From an uncultured Stenotrophomonas sp. (lineage in GTDB: Bacteria > Pseudomonadota > Gammaproteobacteria > Xanthomonadales > Xanthomonadaceae), in assembly GCF_945952405.1 (NCBI RefSeq), contig NZ_CAMFIA010000008.1, forward strand, positions 1 through 64,000: a stretch of DNA of 64,000 nt, given 5' to 3'. This document shows positions 1-8,396 of the stretch, in pieces. The number at the start of each line of letters is the position of its first letter. The stretch's first letter is position 1. The position numbers and the translations under genes are program-made. Under the pieces are notes generated by a model that was not told the origin of the DNA, did not search any database, and saw only the letters and a program-made list of their open reading frames with translations.

Positions 1-655
1 AGCCAACCAGCAGCTCGAAATCGAGATGGCGGATCTGCGGGTGGTCCTGCAGGCTCTCCACCTCCAGGTGGTAGCGCCCGGGCAGTGCTGGGGAAATGAT
101 CGCGATCTCGCTGTTCAAGTAAGCAAAATCCATGTTGAAGCGGCACTGGGCCTCCAGGGTCGTGGCATTCACTCCAACACCACCGTGCTCGATGAACACA
201 TGGGACGTGTTCTCTTCAAAGGGACGGATGCCGTTACTGCCCTTGATCCCCCGTTGTTCCAGCAAGGTCACGGGAATGCGCTGCACCCCCTCAACCCGCC
301 ACAGCTGCACCTTGAGCGGCAAAGCTTCGTGATAGATGTGGTCCCAGTCATCTGGCTTCATGTCCGGCCGCCCCTTGGGGCCACCGGTGCGGAAGCCGAT
401 CAGCACCATGTCCGGCCAGGTACCATCCGACCGTGCCGACAACTCGAAATCCGCTTCGACCCGGCCACCGGCCCGGGTCAATTCGAACGGCTTTGCCACC
501 GGAAAGCGGTCGCCGTAATCGCTCAGCGGCAGTTCTGGTGAGCAGGCCGCCAGCAGCAGGGCCACCGCCAGGGTGATGCCCACTGCACGGCACGCCCCCC
601 AAGCACATGCCCGTGGCCGCACCCAACACCAGACTGTGCAGGCAGCCTTCGTCAT
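1..655 (-). CDS. Lipoprotein, DUF5625-like, copy A (3' end beyond window)
   Basis: Predicted outer-membrane or periplasmic lipoprotein of unknown function; the last few codons lie outside the window. The ATG at 655 matches the start of the neighbouring copy B. A hydrophobic segment ends in a lipobox (LLAAC) that puts the lipidated Cys near residue 38. The rest is a predicted beta-rich domain ending in PGRYHLEVES, reminiscent of the DUF5625 family; that link is from memory and uncertain. The frame is open throughout. It differs from copy B by a 9-base in-frame deletion in the signal peptide and by a divergent middle region (KPDDWDHIYHE here against KLGDADYINHL in copy B), so the copies are diverging rather than identical. 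Confidence 0.75.
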   Translation of the reverse strand, partial: MTKAACTVWCWVRPRACAWGACRAVGITLAVALLLAACSPELPLSDYGDRFPVAKPFELTRAGGRVEADFELSARSDGTWPDMVLIGFRTGGPKGRPDMKPDDWDHIYHEALPLKVQLWRVEGVQRIPVTLLEQRGIKGSNGIRPFEENTSHVFIEHGGVGVNATTLEAQCRFNMDFAYLNSEIAIISPALPGRYHLEVESLQDHPQIRHLDFELLVG

Positions 656-840
656 CGCCCTTCTCCTTCGCAACCCGCTCCTCATGTGGACGAGTATGCA
701 CAGCAGCGCCCCCCTTCCAGAGCGACTTGCGACAACAGCCAAAATCAAGGGCGGAAGCGTCACCTATCGTCGAACTGAACAGGTTTTCCATGCAAGCAAT
801 GAGGATGCCCATCGGCAAGACGGCTGCTCATCGGTACGCC

Positions 841-1521
841 TTACTTGTAGTGGAAATAGCCAACCAGCAGCTCGAAATCGAGATGGCGGATCTGCGGGTG
901 GTCCTGCAGGCTTTCCACCTCCAGGTGGTAGCGCCCTGGCAGCGCTGGGGAAATGATCGCGATCTCGCTGTTTCTGTAGGCAAGATCCATGTTGAAGCGG
1001 CCCTGGGCCTTCAGGGTCGCGGCATCGATGCTCATGCCCCCATGCCTGGTGAAGACATGGGAGGTGTTCTGATCGAAGGGATAGGTGTCATCGCTCGCCC
1101 TGCCCAAACGCTGTTCCAGCAGGGTCACCGGAATGCGCTGCGCCCCGTCGATCCGCCACAACTGGACCTTGAGCGGTAGCGCCAAATGATTGATGTAATC
1201 CGCGTCCCCCAGCTTCATGTCCGGCCGCCCCTTGGGGCCGCCGGTGCGGAAGCCGATCAGCACCATGTCCGGCCAGGTACCGTCCGATCGTGCCGACAAC
1301 TCGAAATCCGCTTCAACCCGGCCACCGGCCCGGGTCAATTCGAACGGCTTGGCCACCGGAAAGCGGTCGCCGTAATCGCTCAGCGGCAGTTTCGGTGAGC
1401 AGGCCGCCAGCAGCAGGGCCACCGCCAGGGTGATGCCCACACCAAGCCACGCACGGCGCGCCCCCCATGCGCATGCCCTTGGCCGCACCCAACGCCAGAC
1501 TGTGCAGGCAGCCTTCGTCAT
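841..1521 (-). CDS. Lipoprotein, DUF5625-like, copy B
   Basis: A 226-residue lipoprotein, tandem paralogue of the gene at the window's left edge and transcribed in the same direction. The start at 1521 (MTKAACTVW) is preferred over a longer frame from 1602 because it is conserved in both copies and leads directly into a signal segment with lipobox LLAAC (Cys41). A DUF5625-like beta domain follows, with no catalytic motif visible. The function is unknown; a cell-envelope role is inferred from the lipobox only. Part of the region upstream of the start is also duplicated, so each copy may carry its own promoter. Confidence 0.8.
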   Translation of the reverse strand: MTKAACTVWRWVRPRACAWGARRAWLGVGITLAVALLLAACSPKLPLSDYGDRFPVAKPFELTRAGGRVEADFELSARSDGTWPDMVLIGFRTGGPKGRPDMKLGDADYINHLALPLKVQLWRIDGAQRIPVTLLEQRLGRASDDTYPFDQNTSHVFTRHGGMSIDAATLKAQGRFNMDLAYRNSEIAIISPALPGRYHLEVESLQDHPQIRHLDFELLVGYFHYK

Positions 1522-1737
1522 CGCCCTTCTCCTTCGCAACCCGCTCCTCATGTGGACGAGTATGCACAGCGACGACGCCCCTTCCAGAGCGACTTGCGAC
1601 AACTGCGAAATTCAGCGGCGGAAGCGACACGCCGTGATCGAAACGGCGTGCGACCGGGTCGAAGGGGCGTGGCTCAACCGTTGGCGAAGACGACGGATGG
1701 AGGCAGGATCAGCCTCCCACGCATGCAGCAGGGCCAC

Positions 1738-1762
1738 GCCCGTGTTTGGCGGGCTTTTTTTT
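1738..1762 (+). terminator. Intrinsic terminator with no evident upstream gene
   Basis: Stem GCCCG/CGGGC with a 7-base loop followed directly by eight T residues on the plus strand. No plus-strand protein gene precedes it, which suggests either a small RNA ending here or a relic. Confidence 0.55.
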
Positions 1763-1773
1763 GTCTGCCAGAA

Positions 1774-1844
1774 GCATCCACGCATGGCGTGGATCTACTG
1801 AAGAACGTGCATGACCACAGTAGATCCACGCCATGCGTGGATGC
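1774..1844. repeat. SMAG repeat pair, inverted
   Basis: Two GTAGATCCACGCCATGCGTG-type palindromes face each other (1774-1799 and 1819-1844). Each folds on itself, and the two together give a perfect stem of about 27 bp around a 17-base spacer. The terminal GTAG is typical of S. maltophilia SMAG elements. It lies just past the stop of the acetyltransferase gene. Confidence 0.85.
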
Positions 1845-1851
1845 ACTCACC

Positions 1852-2340
1852 TCAACCGTTGGCGAAATCGTGCAGGGCCTGGCCCTGCAGGCGGTACACG
1901 GTCCACTCGTCCTGCGGCCGGGCACCGGCGGCGGTGTAGAACTCGATGGCCGGCGTGTTCCAGTCCAGTACCGACCATTCGAAGCGGCCACAGCCCTCGG
2001 CCACGGCCTGGCGCGCGATGTACTTCAGCAGCGCCTTGCCGGCGCCGGCACCGCGCTTTTCCTGGCTGACGTACAGGTCTTCCAGGTAGATGCCCTTGCG
2101 GCCCAGCCAGGTGGAGTAGTTGTAGAAATACACGGCATAACCGATCGCTTCGCCGTCGGCTTCGCAGATCAGCGCGCGCGCCGTGGCATCGGCACCGAAC
2201 AGGCTCTCGGCGATGCCGATCTCATCGGTCTGCACCGAATGCTCGGCCTTCTCGTAGATGGCCAGTTCGCGGATGAAATGCAGGATCAGGCCTGCATCGG
2301 CAACGGTGGCCGGACGGATGTTCAACAGTGCCATGTGCAT
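1852..2340 (-). CDS. GNAT family N-acetyltransferase (diamine acetyltransferase-like)
   Basis: A 162-residue GNAT-fold protein predicted to transfer acetyl from acetyl-CoA to an amine. The acetyl-CoA loop motif is visible as EKRGAGAGKALL in the second half, preceded by YLEDLYV. The later NTPAIEFYTAAGA block is typical of the spermidine/spermine (SSAT-like) branch. The polyamine substrate is inferred from that resemblance; the window also carries speA and speE, but far away. It is downstream of rpe on the same strand. The start is ATG 2340 or 2334. Neither has a good ribosome-binding site, and the upstream bases belong to a long hairpin repeat. Confidence 0.85.
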   Translation of the reverse strand: MHMALLNIRPATVADAGLILHFIRELAIYEKAEHSVQTDEIGIAESLFGADATARALICEADGEAIGYAVYFYNYSTWLGRKGIYLEDLYVSQEKRGAGAGKALLKYIARQAVAEGCGRFEWSVLDWNTPAIEFYTAAGARPQDEWTVYRLQGQALHDFANG

Positions 2341-2341
2341 G

Positions 2342-2391
2342 AAAGGGGTCGGAGGGAATCAAGCGAGATTAATCCCCTCCGTCCCCTTTTT
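2342..2391. repeat. Long hairpin repeat, GGGGACGGAGGGG family (copy 1)
   Basis: An imperfect palindrome: AAAGGGGTCGGAGGG on the left, TCCCCTCCGTCCCCTTTTT on the right. It is the most degenerate of three copies in the window. It fills the gap between the rpe stop and the acetyltransferase start. On the minus strand the poly-T is on the wrong side for a simple rpe terminator, though the stem may still act as one or stabilise mRNA. Confidence 0.75.
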
Positions 2392-2392
2392 G

Positions 2393-3067
2393 TCAGCGGG
2401 CTGCGGCGACGTTGGCGCGCATCTGCGCGATCACGTCCTGGTAGCTGGTCTTGGCGTTGAAGATGGCCGAACCGGCGACGAAGGTGTCGGCGCCGGCGGC
2501 GGCGATCTCGCCGATGTTGTCGGCCTTCACGCCGCCGTCGATCTCCAGGCGGATGTCCTTGCCGCTGGCATCGATCATCTTGCGCACCACCTTCAGCTTG
2601 TCCAGCGCCGAGGGAATGAAGGCCTGGCCGCCGAAGCCCGGGTTGACCGACATCAGCAGCACCAGGTCCAGGTCATCCAGCACCCAGTCGAGGATGTCCA
2701 CCGGGGTGGCCGGATTGAGCACGATACCCGGCTTGCAGCCCAGCGAGCGGATCAGCTGGATGGTGCGGTGCACGTGGCGGCTCGCTTCCGGGTGGAAGCT
2801 GATGTAGGTGGCACCGGCTTCGGCGAAGTCCGGGATGATGCGGTCCACCGGCTCGACCATCAGGTGCACGTCGATCGGCGCGGTGACCCCGTGCTTGCGC
2901 AGCGCCTGGCAGACCATCGGGCCGATGGTCAGGTTCGGCACGTAGTGGTTGTCCATCACGTCGAAGTGGACCCAGTCCGCGCCGGCGGCGAGGACGTTAT
3001 CGACTTCCTCGCCGAGGCGGGCGAAGTTGGCGGACAGGATGGACGGGGCGATGAGGCAGTTGGACAT
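2393..3067 (-). CDS. rpe: Ribulose-phosphate 3-epimerase
   Basis: Interconverts D-ribulose 5-phosphate and D-xylulose 5-phosphate in the pentose phosphate pathway; cytosolic TIM barrel. The 224 residues are full family length. Diagnostic motifs are [13 protein letters not shown] (metal and catalytic Asp36), [18 protein letters not shown] and the phosphate-binding EIDGGV. The J-domain gene lies 57 bp upstream on the same strand, and the acetyltransferase gene follows beyond a hairpin repeat. The ATG start agrees with the usual N terminus ([10 protein letters not shown] right after it). Confidence 0.97.
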   Translation of the reverse strand: MSNCLIAPSILSANFARLGEEVDNVLAAGADWVHFDVMDNHYVPNLTIGPMVCQALRKHGVTAPIDVHLMVEPVDRIIPDFAEAGATYISFHPEASRHVHRTIQLIRSLGCKPGIVLNPATPVDILDWVLDDLDLVLLMSVNPGFGGQAFIPSALDKLKVVRKMIDASGKDIRLEIDGGVKADNIGEIAAAGADTFVAGSAIFNAKTSYQDVIAQMRANVAAAR

Positions 3068-3124
3068 GGCCGGGGCCTTCGGAACGGGGAAAAGGTTGTC
3101 CCGCCCGCAGGCGGGACTCTGGAA

Positions 3125-3454
3125 TCAGCGCTTGCGCAGGGTCTTGATGCGGTCGTAGGCGGCATTGATCCGCCGCGACTTCTGCTCGGCCTGCTGCTGC
3201 AGCTCGGGGGCGGCGCCGCCGAGCTTGTCGGGGTGGTACTGGGAGATCAGCTTGCGGTAGGCCCGCTCGACCTCGGCGTCGGTGGCCTCGGAGGTCAGCC
3301 CCAGCTCCCGGTACGGGTTCTCCTTGTTCAGGCGGAACCAGTCCGAGTCGAAGGCGTGGCCGATCAACAGGCCGACCACCGCGCCAAACAGCGGATTGGG
3401 CCGGAACAGCAGGGCCCCAGCGATGAATCCGAGCAGTTTTCCGTACCAGCGCAT
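3125..3454 (-). CDS. J-domain (DnaJ-like) membrane-associated co-chaperone
   Basis: A protein of about 109 residues with a short N-terminal hydrophobic, glycine-rich hairpin (residues 7-33) followed by a C-terminal J domain with the HPD motif at 74-76, expected to stimulate an Hsp70 ATPase. It resembles the C-terminal part of DjlA but lacks the TerB domain. The start at 3454 is preferred because GGAG lies just upstream; an in-frame ATG at 3490 would add 12 residues. It sits upstream of rpe on the same strand and is divergent from purC. Confidence 0.85.
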   Translation of the reverse strand: MRWYGKLLGFIAGALLFRPNPLFGAVVGLLIGHAFDSDWFRLNKENPYRELGLTSEATDAEVERAYRKLISQYHPDKLGGAAPELQQQAEQKSRRINAAYDRIKTLRKR

Positions 3455-3598
3455 GGCGCTCCGGGGTCGACCGACGAAATGGACGCTCATTTTACGTCAC
3501 AGCGGGCCCGGACGGCTTTACACTAGGCCGCCCGCTGACCAGTTGCGGGCCCGCCGGGTCCCCTGGGCAGCCGTCTCGACGAAGCCCCAGGAGTGCCC

Positions 3599-4525
3599 GT
3601 GCCAACCACGCTGTTGCAATCCGATCTCCCCGGCCTGCCCTTGCGCCATCGCGGCAAGGTGCGTGATGTGTTCGATATCCCGCGCGAGCGGCTGCCGGCC
3701 GGAACTCCTCCGGGCGAGTACCTGCTGATGGTGGCCACCGATCGCCTGTCGGCGTTCGATGTGGTCCTGCCCGACCCGATCCCGGGCAAGGGCGAGATGC
3801 TGTGCCAGGTCTCCAACTTCTGGTTCGCCAAGACCGCGCACCTGATGCCCAACCACCTGACCGGCATCGACGTGGCCAGCGTGCTGCCCGAAGGCGTGGA
3901 CCCGGCCCTGTACGCCAAGCGCGCAGTGGTCACCCGCAAGCTGAAGCCGGTGCCGGTGGAAGCGATCGCCCGCGGCTACCTGATCGGCAGCGGCTGGAAG
4001 GACTACCAGCGCACCGGCAAGGTCAGCGGCATCGAACTGCCCGATGGCCTGCGCCAGGCCGAACAGCTGCCCGAGCCGATCTTCACCCCCTCGACCAAGG
4101 CCGCCGTCGGCGACCATGACGAGAACATCGATTTCGATGCGATGGTGAAGCAGGTCGGTGCCGACCTGGCCGAGCGCGTGCGCGATGCCACCCTGCGCAT
4201 CTACAAGTTCGCCGCCGATTACGCCCGCGAGCGCGGCATCATCCTGGCCGATACCAAGTTCGAGTTCGGTACCGACGCCGATGGCCGCCTGTACATCATG
4301 GACGAGATGCTGACGCCGGATTCCTCGCGCTACTGGCCGGCCGACGAGTACCAGGTGGGCACCAGCCCGCCGAGCTACGACAAGCAGTTCGTGCGCGACT
4401 ACCTGGAGACGCTGGACTGGGGCAAGACCGCCCCGGGCCCGAACATCCCGGCTGAAATCATCGAGCGCACCCGCGCCAAGTACGCCGAGGCGTTGCAGCG
4501 CCTGGCCGGGATCAGCGTCGACTGA
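3599..4525 (+). CDS. purC: Phosphoribosylaminoimidazole-succinocarboxamide synthase
   Basis: SAICAR synthetase, the ATP-dependent purine-biosynthesis step that joins CAIR and aspartate; 308 residues, the longer form of the family. Motifs include RGKVRDVF near the N terminus, [27 protein letters not shown] and [10 protein letters not shown]. The GTG at 3599 is preferred over the in-frame GTG at 3593 because AGGAG at 3589-3593 overlaps the first and is correctly spaced for the second. It is monocistronic and divergent from the J-domain gene. A GC-rich hairpin follows. Confidence 0.96.
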   Translation: MPTTLLQSDLPGLPLRHRGKVRDVFDIPRERLPAGTPPGEYLLMVATDRLSAFDVVLPDPIPGKGEMLCQVSNFWFAKTAHLMPNHLTGIDVASVLPEGVDPALYAKRAVVTRKLKPVPVEAIARGYLIGSGWKDYQRTGKVSGIELPDGLRQAEQLPEPIFTPSTKAAVGDHDENIDFDAMVKQVGADLAERVRDATLRIYKFAADYARERGIILADTKFEFGTDADGRLYIMDEMLTPDSSRYWPADEYQVGTSPPSYDKQFVRDYLETLDWGKTAPGPNIPAEIIERTRAKYAEALQRLAGISVD

Positions 4526-4533
4526 TCCCCCTG

Positions 4534-4564
4534 CGCCCCCAGCCGGCAGGGTTGGGGGCGTTCT
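4534..4564 (+). terminator. Hairpin after purC
   Basis: CGCCCCCA/TGGGGGCG, an 8-bp stem 9 bases after the purC stop, followed by TTCT only. A plausible but weak terminator. Confidence 0.45.
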
Positions 4565-4570
4565 GACTGT

Positions 4571-4722
4571 GGTAGTGCCGGCCGCTGGCCGGCCATCCGG
4601 CGAACCTGCAGCCAGGCATGGCCTGGCTCTACTGTCGGTTGCCTGCGGTAGTGCCGGCCGCTGGCCGGCAACCTCGTGAACTCGGCTATGCTCTGGATTG
4701 CCGGCCAGCGGCCGGCACTACC
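4571..4722. repeat. Cluster of four SMAG repeats
   Basis: Four GTAG palindromes in alternating orientation: 4572-4594 (GTAGTGCCGGCCGCTGGCC type), 4606-4633 (CCAGGCATGGCCTGG core, reverse), 4648-4672 and 4700-4721 (reverse). They fill the space between purC and the DUF962 gene. The last ends about 25 bases before the DUF962 start, so it lies in that gene's 5' leader. Confidence 0.85.
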
Positions 4723-4745
4723 GTTGTCCGAGGAAGCGACGCAGC

Positions 4746-5231
4746 ATGCAGACCACCACCCAGCTTGCGCGGCCGATCGACCGCTATTTCGCCAGCTACT
4801 CCGATGACCACCGCAATGTGATCAACCAGCGCATCCACGTGGTGGCGGTGCCGGCGATCCTGTGGTCGGTGGTCGCCCTGCTGTGGTGCGTCCCGCCGCT
4901 GATCACCTGGTTCCAGTACGGCATCTGGTCGGCATTCGCGATGTTCAGTGCCTGGTGCTTCTACAACAAGCTGTCGCGCCCGCTGGGCATCGGCATGCTC
5001 ATCCAGTTCTTCGTGTTCGGCTGCCTGTGCCGCCTGCTGGAGGCCGAGATCGGCCTGCATGCGCTGCGCTGGCTGGCGGTGGGCGTGTTCGTGGTGGCCT
5101 GGATCGCGCAGTTCATCGGCCACAAGTTCGAAGGGCGCAAGCCCAGCTTCCTGACCGACCTGACCTACCTGCTGATCGGTCCGGCCTGGGTGATGGCCAA
5201 GCTCTACCGCAAGCTCGACTGGCGTTACTGA
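4746..5231 (+). CDS. DUF962 / Mpo1-like membrane protein
   Basis: A 161-residue protein with about four hydrophobic segments (around residues 35-55, 60-80, 85-105 and 110-130) and the conserved N-terminal block SYSDDHRNVINQRIHVVAVP of the DUF962 family. The family includes yeast Mpo1, an ER dioxygenase that acts on 2-hydroxy fatty acids. The family's His residues are present (HRN, RIHVV, IGHKFEG). Bacterial function is not established, so the biochemical role is only analogy. The start at 4746 follows GAGGAAG; the longer frame from 4698 would begin inside a SMAG repeat. Confidence 0.85.
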   Translation: MQTTTQLARPIDRYFASYSDDHRNVINQRIHVVAVPAILWSVVALLWCVPPLITWFQYGIWSAFAMFSAWCFYNKLSRPLGIGMLIQFFVFGCLCRLLEAEIGLHALRWLAVGVFVVAWIAQFIGHKFEGRKPSFLTDLTYLLIGPAWVMAKLYRKLDWRY

Positions 5232-5564
5232 CCGGCGGGCGGCCGGCAACGGCCGTCGTTTCCTGAACGGGCAGATTCCGTCACCCGCACTCCACGGCGG
5301 CCCTGCCAGCCTGCCCCGGTGATCCACTCCCCACTTCCCGGCCATTGACGGCAGCCCCTGTGCGACAGGGCCTGCGGTCTCCCTGCGCGGGCGTAGGGTG
5401 CTGCCCGGGGGCTGCCGGAGAGGTCACACCGGAACCTGATGTTGCGCCGCAGAAAAAATGAATCAGCGGACGTTACATGCAATTGATCGCTGTTCGATGG
5501 GTTTCGGCGACATTTCGCAGCCTGTTATCCTCCCTGACCTGCTCGTGAATCATGGATTCCCTGC
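5232..5564. other. 333-bp intergenic region before the mrp operon
   Basis: No gene is seen. The final 120 bases are less GC-rich (AAAAAATGAATCAG, then ACATGCAATTGATCGC, then TTATCCTCCC just before the start) and probably hold the mrp promoter. No riboswitch or clear operator was recognised. Confidence 0.4.
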
Positions 5565-8396
5565 ATGCTCCCCAGCCTGCCCCTGCTGCTGGCCCTGCCC
5601 TTCCTGATGGCAGCGGCCGTTGCGGCCTTCCCCCGTAGTTCGCGCTCGACTGCTGCCTGGCTGGCGGCGCTGGCGCCGTTGGGAGGGCTGGCCATCCTCG
5701 GCTGGCTGACCCCCTCCATCCTCGATGGCCAGGTGGTCCGCACCCTGCTGCCGTGGCTGCCGCAGATCGGCCTGGACTTCACCCTGCGCCTGGATGGCCT
5801 GGCCTGGATGTTCGCCGGGCTGGTGCTGGGCATCGGCGCACTGGTGGTGCTGTACGCGCGCTACTACCTGAGCCAGCAGGACAACGCGCACCGCTTCTAC
5901 TGCTACCTGCTGCTGTTCATGGGCGCCATGCTCGGCATGGTGCTGTCGGGCAACCTGCTGTTGCTGATGATCTTCTGGGAAATGACCAGCATCAGCTCGT
6001 TCCTGCTGATCGGCTTCTGGTCACACCGCCAGGATGCCCGCGAGGGCGCGCGCATGGCGCTGGTGATCACCGGCGGCGGCGGCCTGGCCCTGCTCGGTGG
6101 CGTGCTGCTGATCGGGCGCATCGTCGGCAGCTTCGACCTGGACGTGGTGCTGGCCGCCGGCGAACAGATCCGCGCCAGCTCGCTGTACCCGTACGCGCTG
6201 TTCCTGGTACTGGCCGGCATCTTCACCAAGAGCGCGCAGTTCCCGTTCCACTTCTGGCTGCCGCATGCGATGGCGGCGCCGACCCCGGTCTCGGCCTATC
6301 TGCATTCGGCCACGATGGTGAAGGCCGGCGTGTTCCTGCTGGCGCGCCTGCATCCGGCACTGGCCGGCAGCGACCTGTTCTTCTACACGGTCAGCGGCAT
6401 CGGTGCGCTGACCCTGCTGATCGGTGCCTGGAACGCGATCTTCCAGCATGACCTGAAAGGCCTGCTGGCCTATTCGACGATCTCCCACCTGGGCCTGATC
6501 ACCCTGCTGTTCGGCCTGTCCACGCCGATGGCGGTGGTGGCCGGCGTGTTCCACATCCTCAACCACGCCACCTTCAAGGCCTCGCTGTTCATGGCCGCCG
6601 GCATCATCGACCACGAGACCGGCACCCGTGACATGCGCAAGCTGGGCGGACTGCGCAGGCTGATGCCATTCACCAGCGCGCTGGCGATCATCGCGTCGCT
6701 GGCCATGGCCGGTATTCCGCTGCTCAATGGCTTCCTGTCCAAGGAAATGCTGTTCGCCGAAGCCCTGACCGCCGGCGGCGGCCCGGGTGCCATGCGCACC
6801 GCAGTGTCGATCGCCGCACTGCTGGCCGGCGTGTTCGGCGTGGCCTACAGCCTGCGCTTCGTCCACGACACCTTCTTCGGCTCCGGCCCGCACGACCTCG
6901 ATCGCGTGCCGCACGAGCCGCCGCGCTGGATGAAGGTGCCGGTGGAGCTGCTGGTGGTGATCTGCGTGGCGGTGGGCGTAGCCCCAGCCCTGACCGTGGC
7001 GCCGGTGCTGCATGCCGCCGCCGCCTCGATCCTCGGCACTGCCATGCCCGAGTACAGCCTGGCGGTGTGGCACGGTTTCAACCTGCCGCTGGCGATGAGC
7101 GCGATCGGCGTGGTCGGCGGCGTGGCGCTGTACTTCGGCCTGCGCAGGCTGATCAACCTGCACGGCGTGGAAACCCGCACCACCGGCCGCAATGTGTTCC
7201 ATGCGCAGCTGGATGCGATCTCCGCGCTGGCCATGCGCCTGACCAACGGCGTGGCCAACGGTAGCCTGCAGCGCATGCTGCTGGGCCTGGTGCTGGTGGC
7301 GATCGTGGTTGCCGCCGCGCCCTTCGTGGCCAACCCGGCCTCGCCGAACTGGACCGCGCCACAGCCGATCCCGCTGCTGGGCTGGGCGCTGTGGCTGGTG
7401 ATGATGGCCTGCGCGCTCGCCACCCTGCGCGTCTACAAGCAGCGCCTGCTGGCGGTACTGCTGGTCGGCGGCGTCGGCCTGATGGTGGCGCTGACCTTCG
7501 TGTTCCTGTCGGCGCCCGACCTGGCCCTGACCCAGCTGCTGGTGGAGATGGTGACCCTGGTCCTGATGCTGCTCGGCATGAACTACCTGCCCGCGCAGTC
7601 CGGGCCGGAGCGGCCGCGCTGGCGCAAGCGGCGTGATGCGGTGATCGCGATCATCGCCGGTGCCGGGCTCGGCGCGCTGGCCTACAGCGCGATGACCCTG
7701 CCGCCCAACACCATGGCCGGCGAGCTGCTGGCGCGGGCCCTGCCCGAGGCCTACGGGCAGAACGTGGTGAACGTGATCCTGGTCGACTTCCGTGGCTTCG
7801 ATACGTTCGGCGAGATCACCGTGTTCGGCATCGCCGCGCTGGTGGTGCATGCCCTGCTGCGCCGCACGCGGATGGCACCGGAGCAGATCATGCCGGGCCC
7901 GCCGATCAAGCTGCCGGTGCCGGCCGACCTGGCCCAGATCATGTTCCCGCTGACCCTGACCGTGTCGATCTTCCTGTTCCTGCGCGGCCACAACGCACCT
8001 GGCGGCGGCTTCATCGCCGGCCTGGTGCTGGCGGTACCGCTGCTGATCCAGTACGTGATCCAGGGCACCGCGTCGGTGGAATCGCGCTTCGGCTTCGACT
8101 ACATCCGCTGCATCGGCATGGGCCTGCTGATCGCCCTGCTCAGCGGCAGCGCCTCGATGCTGTTCGGCGTGCCGTTCCTGACCAGCGGCCACCTCGACCT
8201 GCACCTGCCGCTGATCGGCGAGGTGCCGCTGGCCAGCGCGATCGGCTTCGACATCGGCGTCTACCTGGTGGTGTTCGGTGGCGCCATGCTGATGCTGTCG
8301 ATGATGGGCACGATCAAGCCGTCGCGCACCCGCACCGCCCGCAAGGGTGAAATCGACCTGCAACGCCGTTCGGCCCGCACCGGGGAGATGCACTGA
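5565..8396 (+). CDS. mrpA: Mrp Na+(K+)/H+ antiporter, fused subunits A and B
   Basis: Largest subunit of the multi-subunit cation/proton antiporter of the inner membrane; 943 residues, an MrpA joined to MrpB as in group 2 (PhaAB-type) systems. It has many membrane segments. The proton-channel core carries the conserved Glu139 in the FWEMTSISSFLLIG segment and Lys222 in FTKSAQFPFHFWLP. The C-terminal MnhB part has the hallmark GHNAPGGGFIAGL near residues 806-818. It heads a six-gene operon; its TGA overlaps the next ATG by one base. Confidence 0.96.
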   Translation: MLPSLPLLLALPFLMAAAVAAFPRSSRSTAAWLAALAPLGGLAILGWLTPSILDGQVVRTLLPWLPQIGLDFTLRLDGLAWMFAGLVLGIGALVVLYARYYLSQQDNAHRFYCYLLLFMGAMLGMVLSGNLLLLMIFWEMTSISSFLLIGFWSHRQDAREGARMALVITGGGGLALLGGVLLIGRIVGSFDLDVVLAAGEQIRASSLYPYALFLVLAGIFTKSAQFPFHFWLPHAMAAPTPVSAYLHSATMVKAGVFLLARLHPALAGSDLFFYTVSGIGALTLLIGAWNAIFQHDLKGLLAYSTISHLGLITLLFGLSTPMAVVAGVFHILNHATFKASLFMAAGIIDHETGTRDMRKLGGLRRLMPFTSALAIIASLAMAGIPLLNGFLSKEMLFAEALTAGGGPGAMRTAVSIAALLAGVFGVAYSLRFVHDTFFGSGPHDLDRVPHEPPRWMKVPVELLVVICVAVGVAPALTVAPVLHAAAASILGTAMPEYSLAVWHGFNLPLAMSAIGVVGGVALYFGLRRLINLHGVETRTTGRNVFHAQLDAISALAMRLTNGVANGSLQRMLLGLVLVAIVVAAAPFVANPASPNWTAPQPIPLLGWALWLVMMACALATLRVYKQRLLAVLLVGGVGLMVALTFVFLSAPDLALTQLLVEMVTLVLMLLGMNYLPAQSGPERPRWRKRRDAVIAIIAGAGLGALAYSAMTLPPNTMAGELLARALPEAYGQNVVNVILVDFRGFDTFGEITVFGIAALVVHALLRRTRMAPEQIMPGPPIKLPVPADLAQIMFPLTLTVSIFLFLRGHNAPGGGFIAGLVLAVPLLIQYVIQGTASVESRFGFDYIRCIGMGLLIALLSGSASMLFGVPFLTSGHLDLHLPLIGEVPLASAIGFDIGVYLVVFGGAMLMLSMMGTIKPSRTRTARKGEIDLQRRSARTGEMH

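Larger units (their letters stand above)
1..1627. repeat. Tandem gene duplication (unit about 860 bp)
   Basis: The stretch 1-765 and the stretch 858-1627 align almost throughout: both carry the lipoprotein gene and roughly 100 bases upstream of it (GTATGCACAGC and CCAGAGCGACTTGCGACAAC occur in both). The 185 bp between the genes hold no further coding sequence. The mismatches cluster in the middle of the coding region. Confidence 0.85.
1522..1851. other. 330-bp intergenic region: terminator, SMAG pair, short direct repeat
   Basis: There is no convincing gene here. It holds the duplicated upstream region of copy B (to about 1627), a small hairpin GGAGGC/GCCTCC at 1696-1714, a plus-strand intrinsic terminator at 1738-1762 and an inverted pair of SMAG repeats at 1774-1844. 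CTCAACCGTTGGCGAA occurs at 1673-1688 and again at 1851-1866, where it is the 3' end of the acetyltransferase gene. The block between is therefore flanked by a 16-bp direct repeat. Confidence 0.6.

Noticed and set aside
348..818. A minus-strand frame over the first lipoprotein copy and its upstream region.
   Set aside because: The real gene is in another frame and runs off the left edge; this frame translates to Gly/Arg-rich shadow sequence.
1552..2460. A 302-residue plus-strand frame across the repeat region and acetyltransferase.
   Set aside because: It crosses a terminator and SMAG repeats and is antisense to the GNAT gene; composition is shadow-like.
4571..4722. The SMAG cluster as a CRISPR array.
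   Set aside because: The units are palindromic and alternate in orientation, with irregular spacing and no conserved repeat-spacer pattern.
6021..8393. Very long antisense open frames, for example 790 residues opposite mrpA, and others opposite hppD, glnB, TonB receptor and protease genes.
   Set aside because: Their products are His/Gln/Arg-rich with no recognisable domain, and they mirror the codon structure of well-supported genes. High GC lowers stop frequency, so these are shadows.
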